Assembly: GCA_016714125.1 (NCBI GenBank)
Contig: JADJNX010000020.1
Span: 62,001 to 126,000, forward strand
Source: Ignavibacteriales bacterium
Lineage (GTDB): Bacteria; Bacteroidota; Ignavibacteria; Ignavibacteriales; Ignavibacteriaceae
DNA length: 64,000 bases
Direction of reading: 5' to 3'
The notes below the pieces were generated by a model. The model was not told where the DNA came from. It was given only the letters and a program-made list of their open reading frames with translations, and made no database searches. This document shows, in pieces, positions 56,518 to 64,000 of the stretch. Position 1 is the first letter of the stretch; every line of letters begins with the position of its first letter. The position numbers and the translations under genes were made by a program.

Positions 56518-56943
56518 ATGTCCACTTTAATTCTTAGGACGGCAGTAAAATATTTAATTCCCGGGATGTTCCTCTTTTCTCTTTTCCTTTTATTCAGAGG
56601 CCACAATGAACCCGGTGGTGGATTTGTTGGGGGGCTTGTTGCCGCAGCAGCAGTAATTCTTTATACTCTGGCAAATGGCGTTGAAATGGCTGAGAAGATG
56701 TTGCATGTGTCGCCCCACAAACTGATCGCAACTGGGCTTCTTGTAGCTCTGGTGGCAGGGATCACAGGATGGATTGCAGGTAAAGAATTTATGACAGGTA
56801 TCTGGCTTGATATGCCCATTCCGGTGATATGGAAATTTGGTACCCCCGTTCTTTTTGATATCGGGGTTTATCTGCTCGTTACGGGTATGGTTGTGAAAGT
56901 AATTTTTACGCTCGCAGATACAAGAGAGGGGGGGAATCAATGA
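56518..56943 (+). CDS. mnhB: Na+/H+ antiporter subunit B
   Basis: 141 residues with four hydrophobic helices. The early GHNEPGGGFVGGLVAA motif is diagnostic of the MnhB/MrpB family. ATG directly follows the mnhA stop, and the end overlaps mnhC by four bases. No unusual features. Confidence 0.94.
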   Translation: MSTLILRTAVKYLIPGMFLFSLFLLFRGHNEPGGGFVGGLVAAAAVILYTLANGVEMAEKMLHVSPHKLIATGLLVALVAGITGWIAGKEFMTGIWLDMPIPVIWKFGTPVLFDIGVYLLVTGMVVKVIFTLADTREGGNQ

Positions 56944-57290
56944 TTCTATTCCTTGCTCTGATAACGGGCATACTCACAACAGTTGGTATCTTTTTACTTC
57001 TGAGAAGAAGTCTGGTTAAGGTAATTCTTGGTCTGGCATTTCTTGGTCACGCAGCAAATCTGTTGATTTTTACAATTGGACGAATTACAAAAGGGAAGGC
57101 AGCTTTTGTGCCCGAGGGTTTACAATCACCCTTTGAGCCTTTTGCCGACCCACTTCCTCAGGCACTTATTCTCACAGCGATTGTAATCGGTTTTGGAGTT
57201 CAGGCTTTTTTGATTGTGTTGTTTAAACAAAACTATAAAAGTCTAAAATCTGATGATCTCGACGATATGAACACGACGGATATGTTATGA
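56940..57290 (+). CDS. mnhC: Na+/H+ antiporter subunit C
   Basis: 116 residues, NuoK-like with three transmembrane helices: GLAFLGHAANLLIF in the second and the conserved DPLPQALILTAIVIGFGVQAF in the third. ATGA overlaps with mnhB, and the end overlaps mnhD. It is a small proton-path subunit of the Mrp complex. Confidence 0.94.
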   Translation: MILFLALITGILTTVGIFLLLRRSLVKVILGLAFLGHAANLLIFTIGRITKGKAAFVPEGLQSPFEPFADPLPQALILTAIVIGFGVQAFLIVLFKQNYKSLKSDDLDDMNTTDML

Positions 57291-58814
57291 TGAATATATT
57301 GATTTTGCTTCCGTTGGTCATTCCATTTCTTGGGGCTATACTTACTCTCTTCTTCAGAGAGAAGGTATCATTTCAAAGAGGGATTTTTTCTGTCTCCTCC
57401 GGCCTGGTGTTTATTGTTTCGTTATTTTTACTTGATCATGTTTTCACCACCGGTGTATTCTCGGTTCAAATTGGTGGTTGGAAAGCTCCTTTTGGGATAA
57501 CTTTTGTGGTTGATAAGTTAAGCGCAATAATGATCTCGATTTCAGGACTAATGGCATTTTCTACTTCGTTATACGCTTTTGGATCGATAGATGCAGAGAG
57601 GGAGAAGTTTGGATTTTACACTCTTCTTTCCACTCTTTTTGTTGGCATAAATGGCAGTTTCCTCACGGGTGACCTCTTTAATCTTTATGTATGGTTCGAA
57701 GTGATGTTGATGTCATCATTTGTTTTGATTGCTTTGGGAGGCACCAAAGCCCAGCTTGAGGGAGCGGTTAAATATGTAACGCTGAACTTGATATCTTCCC
57801 TCTTTTTCCTCGTCGCTGTTGGTATATTGTATGGAATAGTTGGAACGCTTAACATGGCAGATTTGGCAGTAAAGATAAAGATGCATCAAGATCCCTGGTT
57901 GATAACTACCGTGGCATTGATGTTTATCATCGCTTTTGGAATCAAATCAGCGATGTTTCCGCTCTTCTTCTGGCTGCCGGCGTCATATCATACTCCTCCT
58001 GCCGTGATCTCAGCTGTGTTTGCGGGGATGTTAACCAAGGTGGGTGTGTATGCAATGATCAGGGTGTTTACCTTAATCTTCACAAACAATCCTGAAGTAA
58101 CCAACGGTGTTCTCATTGTTTTAGCCGGGGCAACCATGCTTGTAGGTGTTCTGGGAGCAGCGGCTCAAAATGACATCAGGCGAATTCTCTCTTTCCACAT
58201 CGTGAGTCAGATAGGTTACATGATAATGGGACTGGCACTCGCCTCACCCCTCGCGATTGCCGGAGCAGTATTTTACATAATCCACCATATAATCGTTAAA
58301 ACCAACCTCTTCCTGATAGGTGGAATTGTGAATGAGATTAAAGGGACATTTGCTTTAAACAAACTTGGTGGAGTTTATAAATCATATCCATTGCTTGGGC
58401 TCCTGTTTCTTATACCGGCACTCTCCCTGGCGGGAATCCCACCACTTTCGGGCTTCTGGGCTAAATTTTCGTTGGTGAAAGCAGGATTTGAAGCAGAAGC
58501 ATGGTTTATTACGGGATTGTCACTTTTTGTTTCCATTTTAACACTTTTTCAATGATCAAAATATGGAACGAAGTTTTTGGAAAGACTTGCCCGAAGGTGT
58601 CGAAGATATCGACAAATTTGACACTTTCTCAACCTCAAAAAAACGGTATTTATTTATCCCGGCTATCACTCTGGCTGTATGTACTCTGATAATCGGGTTT
58701 TTCACAGCTCCATTTTTTGATGCTGCTGCAAGTTCTGCATCTGAGTTGGTGAACAATGTAGATTATATAAAGTCCGTGTTAGAGGGGGTAAATAATGGCG
58801 AAATTTACTCTTAA
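57287..58814 (+). CDS. mnhD: Na+/H+ antiporter subunit D (two homopolymer frame breaks)
   Basis: A NuoN/NuoM-like subunit. The first 422 residues contain GDLFNLYVWFEVMLMSSFVL, IKSAMFPLFFWLPASYHTPP, NDIRRILSFHIVSQIGYM and SLAGIPPLSGFWAKF. The frame then fails at T5 (58545-58549) and again at T5 (58574-58578); one extra T at each restores LFSMIKIWNEVFWKDLPEG and the last helix (LFIPAITLAVCTLIIGFFTAPFF). The corrected product is ~510 residues, normal for MrpD. The end overlaps mnhE by 20 bp. Because Mrp needs all seven subunits, sequencing indels are more likely than inactivation. Confidence 0.92.
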
Positions 58815-59268
58815 CCTGCTTTTAGCTTTGATGTGGCTCTTTCTCACCGGCGACTTTGGGATTCTCACCTTGATCGAGGGAGTTGTCATCGGATTTGGTA
58901 TAATCTTTTTGATGGAGGGAGTGCTTGGCAGGTCAGATTATACTAAAAAGGCTTACAGGGTACTCAAACTTGTCCTCTTCTTTTTATGGGAATTACTGGT
59001 TTCTAATTTTAAGGTTGCTGCAGAATTGTTGACTTCACGATTCCTCTCGTCACCAGCTATTGTTGCGGTTCCGTTAAGTGTTAAAACCGATCTGCAGATA
59101 ACATTGCTTGCGAATTTGAGAACATTAACTCCGGGCACATTAAGCATCGATGTCTCTGAGGATAAAAAATTCCTGTTTGTTCATCTTATGTATGGAGCTG
59201 ACCCTGACAAAGCGATTGCTGATATAAAGTCCGGTTTCGAAAAAAAGATTCTGGAGGTGTTTGAATAA
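58795..59268 (+). CDS. mnhE: Na+/H+ antiporter subunit E
   Basis: 157 residues. Three N-terminal hydrophobic helices precede a cytoplasmic domain with FLSSPAIVAVPLSVKTDLQI and LLANLRTLTPGTLSIDV, the MrpE signature. It overlaps the mnhD end by 20 bp and shares TAATG with mnhF. Assembly and stability of the Mrp complex depend on this subunit in studied species. Confidence 0.93.
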   Translation: MAKFTLNLLLALMWLFLTGDFGILTLIEGVVIGFGIIFLMEGVLGRSDYTKKAYRVLKLVLFFLWELLVSNFKVAAELLTSRFLSSPAIVAVPLSVKTDLQITLLANLRTLTPGTLSIDVSEDKKFLFVHLMYGADPDKAIADIKSGFEKKILEVFE

Positions 59269-59544
59269 TGTTTTTTGAATTTGCAGTCAATTTTTCATTG
59301 GCAATTACCGGTTTTTCAATGTTTTTGGTGTTAATCAGACTTGTTATGGGACCCCACACTGCCGACAGGGTTGTTGCTGTGGATCTTACCACTTCAATTG
59401 CAATTGCTTTTATTGCACTTTATGCCATAAAAAAGTAATGAGACATATATTCTTGATGCGGGGCTGGTACTTGGGTTTGTCAGTTTTCTTGGAACTGTAG
59501 GTTACGCATATTATCTTCAACTCAGGAGTAACAAAGATGAGTGA
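59268..59544 (+). CDS. mnhF: Na+/H+ antiporter subunit F (frame break)
   Basis: ATG at 59268 overlaps the mnhE stop. Residues 1-56 give the MrpF pattern: FSMFLVLIRLVMGPHTADRVVAVDL, then SIAIAFIALYAIK. The A6 run at 59429-59434 breaks the frame; with five A's translation continues SNETYILDAGLVLGFVSFLG and TVGYAYYL, the third helix, to a TGA at 59544 that overlaps the mnhG start. The corrected product is ~91 residues, the usual MrpF size. Confidence 0.88.
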
Positions 59545-59896
59545 AATAATTATCGGAAGTTTTTTGATACTTGGAAGTTTGGTTATTCTGCTTGCAGCAC
59601 TTGGTGTTGTTAAAATGCCTGATATCTATCTTCGAATGTCGGCAACAACAAAAGCTGCGACACTTGGGATTTCCATTATTCTAATCTCTACCGGTCTTCA
59701 TTTTGGGACAACTGAGATAATATCCAGAACAATTTTGATTGTGCTTTTTTTGATGATCACAGCTCCTGTTGCTTCACATCTGCTTGGAAGGGCAGCCTAT
59801 CTAAACAAACTTCCCTTGTGGGACAAAACCGTTAGAGATGATCTTGGTGAAAGTTTAAGAAATAAACAAGCCACTGAGAAGGAACAGGAACTTTAA
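59537..59896 (+). CDS. mnhG: Na+/H+ antiporter subunit G
   Basis: 119 residues. The MrpG signature VVKMPDIYLRMSATTKAATLG follows the first helix, and MMITAPVASHLLGRAAY lies in the third. It closes the seven-gene Mrp operon. The stop overlaps the end of the convergent beta-lactamase-family gene by four bases, so no independent terminator fits between them. Confidence 0.94.
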   Translation: MSEIIIGSFLILGSLVILLAALGVVKMPDIYLRMSATTKAATLGISIILISTGLHFGTTEIISRTILIVLFLMITAPVASHLLGRAAYLNKLPLWDKTVRDDLGESLRNKQATEKEQEL

Positions 59897-60951
59897 TTAA
59901 AAGCAGACAAAATATCTGACATTATCAGGTTCATTGTTGCCATCCACTGTTGATCTGCCACAGATGATCCAATGCCGCTCCATTTATTGGTCGCCACCAC
60001 CACCAGCTTTAGGTTTGGTACAACCACAATAAATTGCCCTCCATATCCATTGGCAAAATAATAGTTTCCTTTGGTACCTGAACCCGTCCACCAGGCATAC
60101 CCGTATCCACTTGCGAAATACATTGTATTTGGCGGCAGGAGATATTTTTGGAGTTGTCATCCGGTCGATCCACTCCTGGGAGACAATTCTGCGACCGATA
60201 TATTCACCTTTGTCCAGAATCAGATTTCCAATTTTTATCATTTCTCCGGGGGTAAGTTCCAGTCCGGCACCACCATTGTTGTAACCTTGTTTGTCAACCA
60301 GCCAGTTTCTTTCACCCATTTCAAGTCTTTCAAAAAATGGATATTTGCATAATCGAGTGTTTGCATATTTGCTTTTCGGGAGATAATAACCGACAGGATG
60401 TGGATTGCAGCAGAATTGTATGTGAAAGTCTGTCCCGGTGCCGATGTTAAAGGTTTTGCAAAAAGATATTGCACCTGATTTTCGGAAGTTGCCCAATTAC
60501 TGTAACCAAAATCTGAGTTTAACTCAGCCCATTCGAATCCACTGCTCATTGAAAGAAAGTGACCTATTTGGATGTTTCCTTTTTCAGTGGTAAGATCGGG
60601 GACCAGAGGCCTGATAAAGCTATCGATTGGCTGTTCGGTAGATTGAATCAATCCTTTTTCGATGGCAATACCGGTAAGAATGGCGATCACACTTTTAGTA
60701 ACTGACCGGACATCGTGGGTAAGGTTTGCTCCACCACCGTTAAAATAGGCTTCTTTTATTATTGTTCCGTTGTGAGAGACAACCAGACTTTTAAGGTTTG
60801 ACATCCCCACGGCTTGTGAAAAAGCCGCTTCAAGTTTTGCATTATCAACGGGTTCAACAGGGTTGGAGGAGTTTTCTTTTGTGCACGAAAAATTGAGGAG
60901 CAAAAAAAGAAACAGAAGAGAAATTTTAGCGGTATAGTTTAGCTTTTTCAT
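59893..60951 (-). CDS. Beta-lactamase-family (class C-like) serine hydrolase lipoprotein, frameshifted
   Basis: Lipoprotein signal KISLLFLFLLLNFSCTKEN, then the class C/AmpC-like domain: DVRSVTKSVIAI with the S-x-x-K nucleophile, ISMSSG-like FLSMSSGFEW, and TYNSAAIHIL as the Tyr motif. The frame breaks at the T6 run (plus-strand A6 at 60332-60337) and resumes FFERLEMGERNWLVDKQGYN, then breaks again near 60135 and resumes MYFASGYGYAWWTGSG, the conserved C-terminal strand, to the stop at 59893. Such periplasmic proteins are often esterases or D-amino-acid peptidases rather than resistance enzymes. Substrate unknown. Confidence 0.82.
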
Positions 60952-61272
60952 ATTTTTTCATCTTTAGTTTGTGAATGGAGTGGGATTCACTCCATCCACA
61001 TAAACATTATAAATTTAAAGATGAGTAAAACTACAAAATATTTTTTGTTTTACAATCCTACTTGAGCAGAACCATTTTTTTAATCGAATTAAAGCAGCAA
61101 AAATGCCTTCGAAAGAATAAGTTGATTTGTCGCCAAATGATGTTGGCTCAATAGTTGGGATTTCAGAGCCAAGTATCACAACTGTGAGCCCACCAAACCC
61201 GGTCTGCCAACTATCTCGTTTGTTTTTGGTAAATTTGTAGATGGAGATTTCTAAATTTTAAAAAGGTTATTT
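60952..61272. other. 321-bp spacer with a possible sorting-domain remnant
   Basis: No intact gene is visible. A minus-strand frame (about 61255-61058) ends in IRLKKMVLLK-stop, the exact kind of tail seen on the T9SS proteins in this window. Upstream of that tail it encodes WQTGFGGLTVVILGSEIP, which shows no normal sorting domain. I read it as a degraded remnant of a T9SS cargo gene. The rocD promoter must also lie here, but none stands out. Confidence 0.4.
61058..61255 (-). pseudogene. Remnant of a T9SS-cargo 3' end
   Basis: About 60 codons with no start, ending KKMVLLK. The NPFNP linker and SGIY motif expected 60-80 residues earlier are missing, so this can only be a short, rearranged piece. 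Confidence 0.3.
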
Positions 61273-62474
61273 ATGAATACAAAAGATTTTATCGCTTTAG
61301 AAGAACAGTATGGTGCCCACAATTATCATCCACTTGATGTTGTAATTGATAGAGCAGAAGGTGTGTATATGTGGGATGTTGATGGTAAAAAATACCTCGA
61401 CTGTCTCGCAGCCTACTCAGCCGTTAACCAGGGACATTGTCATCCGAGAATAATCAATGCGCTAAAGGAACAGGCAAGCAAGGTTACTCTTACTTCAAGA
61501 GCATTCAGAAACGATCAACTTCCACTTCTTGCAAAAGAATTGTGCGAAATGACCGGATATGCAATGATGCTGCCGATGAATTCCGGTGCCGAAGCTGTTG
61601 AAACTGCATTAAAGCTGCCCGTAAATGGGGACACAAAGTGAAAGGTATCTCCGAAGACAAGGGGACAATTCTTACATGTACCAACAACTTTTCGGGAAGA
61701 ACGATCTCGATTGTAAGTTTTTCAACTGAAGAACAATACAAAGATGGTTTTGGTCCATTCACACCCGGATTTCAGAATGTTGAGTATGGCGATATCGAAT
61801 CACTTAAAGTTGCAATAAATGAAGACACCATAGCGTTTCTTATCGAGCCAATTCAGGGCGAAGCGGGTATAATCATTCCTCCTGACGGTTATCTGAAAGA
61901 GGCTTTTGAACTTTGTAAAAAACACAATGTACTATTTATAGCCGACGAAATTCAGTCGGGTCTTGGAAGATCGGGCAAACTTTTTGCATTTGAATATGAC
62001 AATATCAGACCTGATGTTGTGATAATAGGAAAAGCACTTTCGGGTGGTTGTTATCCTGTTTCTGCAGTTCTTTCCGACAGGGAAGTGTTGGGAGTGTTTA
62101 ACCCCGGTGACCATGGTTCAACATTTGGCGGAAACCCGCTTGGTGCTGCTGTCGCCCGTGAGAGTCTTAAAGTTTTGGTAGAAGAGAAACTTATTGAGAA
62201 TTCATTTGAACTCGGAAACTATTTTAGAGCTGAGCTTAATGAAATTCCTTCAAAACATGTAAAATTGATCAGAGGAAAAGGATTATTCATCGGAGTTGAA
62301 CTTCATGAAGAAGCCGGTGGTGCCAGAAGATTCTGCGAAGCACTCGCTGAAAGAGGCATCCTCTGCAAAGAAACTCATACCCATGTTATCAGATTTGCTC
62401 CACCACTTGTAATCAAGAAAGAGCAAATTGACGAAGCATTGGTTAAAATAAAAGAAGTTCTTTTGATGCCATAA
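61273..62474 (+). CDS. rocD: Ornithine aminotransferase (one homopolymer frame break)
   Basis: The first 119 residues (EEQYGAHNYHPLDVVIDRAEG; YLDCLAAYSAVNQGHCHPRI; MNSGAEAVETALK) and the following frame are one class III PLP aminotransferase. The AAA at 61611-61613 has lost a base; with AAAA it reads TALKAARKWGHKVKG. The PLP-binding Lys is in VVIIGKALSGGCYPVSAVLSD, and ADEIQSGLGRSG carries the cofactor Asp. The ~400-residue enzyme converts ornithine and 2-oxoglutarate to glutamate semialdehyde and glutamate. YGAHNYHPLDVV is typical of OAT rather than acetylornithine aminotransferase. Confidence 0.92.
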
Positions 62475-62497
62475 GGCACATGAAGAGATATTTTGAG

Positions 62498-62530
62498 GAG
62501 GCTGTCATTTGTCACAGCCTCTTCGTTTAT
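62498..62530 (+). terminator. Intrinsic terminator (AGGCTGTC family)
   Basis: GAGGCTGT (62498-62505) pairs with ACAGCCTC (62514-62521). The T-tract is poor, so efficiency is uncertain. Confidence 0.7.
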
Positions 62531-62607
62531 AATAATTTAATTTTATTGACAATCAAATATTGATTAAGTTTATTCTTGATCAAAAAAAATAATTTGGACA
62601 TATAGAC

Positions 62608-63081
62608 ATGAAACTTTCTGACCTGTTAAAAACAGAATTTGTAATTCCTGAGCTGAGTGGCAGCAGCAAGGAAGAAGTAATTGATGAGATGGTTAATCTT
62701 TTTGCTGAAGATCCGCGCGTTAATGACCTTGAAAAAGTAAGGACTGCGGTATTTGAAAGAGAAAAGATTATCTCAACCGGAATCGGGAAGAATTTTGCTC
62801 TCCCTCACGGAAAAACTGATTCAATTACCGAGATTCTTTGTGCATTCGGAAAGAGTACCCGTCCGATTGAGTATAATTCACACGATGGTCAACCTGTACA
62901 TCTCGTTTTCCTTCTTGTGGGGAAAGAAAATTTGGTAAGCCTGCACATCAAATTGCTCAGCAGAATCTCCAGAATGATGACCAAAGACGAATTTCGCCGT
63001 AAATTGATGGATGCCAAAACTTCCGAAGAGATTATGGAAATTTTCTCCGGTGAAGAAGCAACCTACTACGATAATTTATAG
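62608..63081 (+). CDS. PTS EIIA-like protein (PtsN/fructose type)
   Basis: 157 residues. Conserved elements: GIGKNFALPHGKTDSI with the phospho-accepting His (about residue 68), PVHLVFLLVGKEN, and HIKLLSRISRMMTKDEFRRKL near the end. Start TTAKxL-like LLKTEFVIPELSGSSKEEVID is typical of the nitrogen-PTS/fructose EIIA fold. No EIIB/EIIC transporter genes are nearby, so a regulatory role (PtsN-like) is more likely than sugar uptake. The next two genes follow within a few bases. Confidence 0.87.
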   Translation: MKLSDLLKTEFVIPELSGSSKEEVIDEMVNLFAEDPRVNDLEKVRTAVFEREKIISTGIGKNFALPHGKTDSITEILCAFGKSTRPIEYNSHDGQPVHLVFLLVGKENLVSLHIKLLSRISRMMTKDEFRRKLMDAKTSEEIMEIFSGEEATYYDNL

Positions 63082-63084
63082 CCC

Positions 63085-63606
63085 ATGTCTTTAAGAAAGC
63101 AGGAGGGTGTTCCTAAAATACCCAAAACCCGTAAAAAGACAATTGATAAGGTGAAGAGCAGCACTCCGACTAAAACGGAGGACCTCATCGAATACACAGG
63201 ATCTGTTTATTACAAGTATGACAAGGTCTTTAAAAAACAGTTTTATGTTCTTACAATCGCCACGGTAAAAGAATTTGTGTATCTTGATTATGAACTCTCT
63301 GTGGATGTCAGGAGAGTAAAGAATGTGATTGACATAAGTTTGCTTGGGTTAAACACAAGACAATCTTACCATGTTCAAGCCGGACCCGCCAGAGTTGACC
63401 TTCAGTTTGAAGATTTATATGGAGTTTACACCTTTAATGTGATCAAACAGGATGGTAGTATCAATTCAGTTGTAATTGACTTTAACATCTACAAAAAAGA
63501 GATGATACTGGTTGAAGAATCGATGCCTGACAAAAAAAACAACAGGCTCTTTTGCAGTTTTAAACTTTCCCCCGAACGAAACACTTTTGAAGAGGTTTAT
63601 AAATAG
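63085..63606 (+). CDS. Hypothetical protein between ptsN-like and lgt genes
   Basis: 173 residues, highly basic N-terminus (RKQEGVPKIPKTRKKTIDKVK) and a mainly beta C-terminal part (YKYDKVFKKQFYVLTIATVKEF, DLQFEDLYGVYTFNVIKQDG). No signal peptide, membrane helix or known motif. It begins 3 bp after the EIIA-like gene and ends directly before lgt, so the three form an operon. Function not recognised. Confidence 0.7.
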   Translation: MSLRKQEGVPKIPKTRKKTIDKVKSSTPTKTEDLIEYTGSVYYKYDKVFKKQFYVLTIATVKEFVYLDYELSVDVRRVKNVIDISLLGLNTRQSYHVQAGPARVDLQFEDLYGVYTFNVIKQDGSINSVVIDFNIYKKEMILVEESMPDKKNNRLFCSFKLSPERNTFEEVYK

Positions 63607-64000
63607 ATGTACCCTGAGATTTTAACTATCGGGCCATTCACCGTACACAGTTATGGATTAATGCTCGGAATTTCCTTTATCGTTGCAAGCTGGATGCTTT
63701 CAAAAGAATTTGAAAGAAGGGGAGTGGATTCAAACCTTGCAACCGAAATCACTCTTTTAGCAATAATTTTTGGAGTTCTCGGCAGCAAATTGTTCCATCT
63801 TTTTGCAAATCCTGACGAATTTAGAAACGATCCTATTGGTGCACTTTTTCACCGGGTGGTCTAACCTTCCACGGTGGTTTGCTGCTCGCAATGCTTGCCA
63901 TTTACATCAGAATGCGGATGAAAAAAATCCCGTTTTTGTTTGTAGCTGATTCTGTGGTTCCCGCTCTTGCGCTTGCTTACGGAATAGGTAGAATCGGTTG
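63607..64000 (+). CDS. lgt: Prolipoprotein diacylglyceryl transferase (3' partial, frame break)
   Basis: It starts MYPEILTIGPFTVHSYGLML, the Lgt N-terminus with the conserved H-S/A-Y-G segment. Helix 2 (EITLLAIIFGVLGSKLFHLF) follows. The T5 run at 63845-63849 breaks the frame; with six T's it reads LFSPGGLTFHGGLLLAMLAIY and VADSVVPALALAYGIGRIG, the GGL-x-x-HGG and GRIGC-type Lgt signatures. The gene runs off the window. Lgt attaches diacylglycerol to the lipobox Cys; the window encodes at least eight likely substrates. Confidence 0.9.

Noticed and set aside
59893..60951. Antibiotic-resistance beta-lactamase
   Set aside because: The S-x-x-K domain is shared with many esterases and peptidases; there is no sign of a resistance cassette or mobile element.

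Overview
The window reads as chromosome from a member of the Ignavibacteria (Bacteroidota/Chlorobi side). The main sign is a set of secreted proteins ending in a type A type-IX-secretion sorting domain with the N-x-PNPFNP linker and a KxVLK-like tail. Base composition is AT-rich, Shine-Dalgarno sites are weak, and core genes include a fused transaldolase-glucose-6-phosphate isomerase. I saw no tRNA, rRNA, CRISPR array, IS element or prophage.

Layout. 1-2.7 kb: SpoIIE-type phosphatase (partial) and NDH-2. 2.8-4.4 kb: a decayed FG-GAP surface protein running into tandem hairpin repeats. 4.6-6.9 kb: a GT4/GT9 glycosyltransferase pair. 6.9-14.7 kb: T9SS cargo (esterase, beta-propeller, M14 carboxypeptidase) separated by repeat-rich spacers, followed by a hybrid histidine kinase. 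16.7-21.5 kb: cytochrome c, AMIN-amidase, lipoproteins, rhodanese, FmdB zinc ribbon, an anti-sigma/ECF-sigma pair and a truncated DNA glycosylase. 21.5-28.3 kb: a cNMP-binding/acidic-repeat/GAF/ATPase protein, miaA, GT2, YjiK-like, DUF4136 and DUF1460. 28.4-35.4 kb: oxidative pentose-phosphate operon gnd-zwf-pgl-glk-tal/pgi. 35.5-39 kb: PhoD-like phosphatase, sugar transferase, outer-membrane barrel. 39-46.3 kb: a redox-regulation island with an octaheme T9SS cytochrome, a small partner gene, a sigma-54 promoter with enhancer palindromes, a PAS sigma-54 activator, a multi-PAS kinase and a divergent triheme cytochrome. 46.4-49.6 kb: thioesterase, REC-DHp regulator, and a pair that looks like GspM/PilO and GspL/PilMN. 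49.7-54 kb: lipoproteins, GH13 amylase, TlpA-like thioredoxin. 54.2-59.9 kb: complete Mrp antiporter operon mnhABCDEFG. 59.9-64 kb: beta-lactamase-family protein, rocD, PTS-IIA-like protein, a hypothetical and lgt (partial).

A strong cross-cutting feature is the number of single-base frame breaks, mostly in homopolymers, inside genes that are otherwise intact and conserved (amidase, ECF sigma, mnhD, mnhF, rocD, lgt, GH13, PhoD and others). They look like sequencing indels, so those loci are annotated here as single genes with corrected spans. The FG-GAP gene and the glycosylase/sigma junction look more like real decay or rearrangement.

The most interesting unit is the sigma-54 cytochrome island at 40.4-45.7 kb. 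A sensor kinase and a cysteine-rich PAS activator lie directly upstream of an enhancer array and a good -24/-12 promoter that drives an octaheme cytochrome predicted to be exported by T9SS. This would fit a regulated cell-surface electron-transfer system, but that function is inferred.
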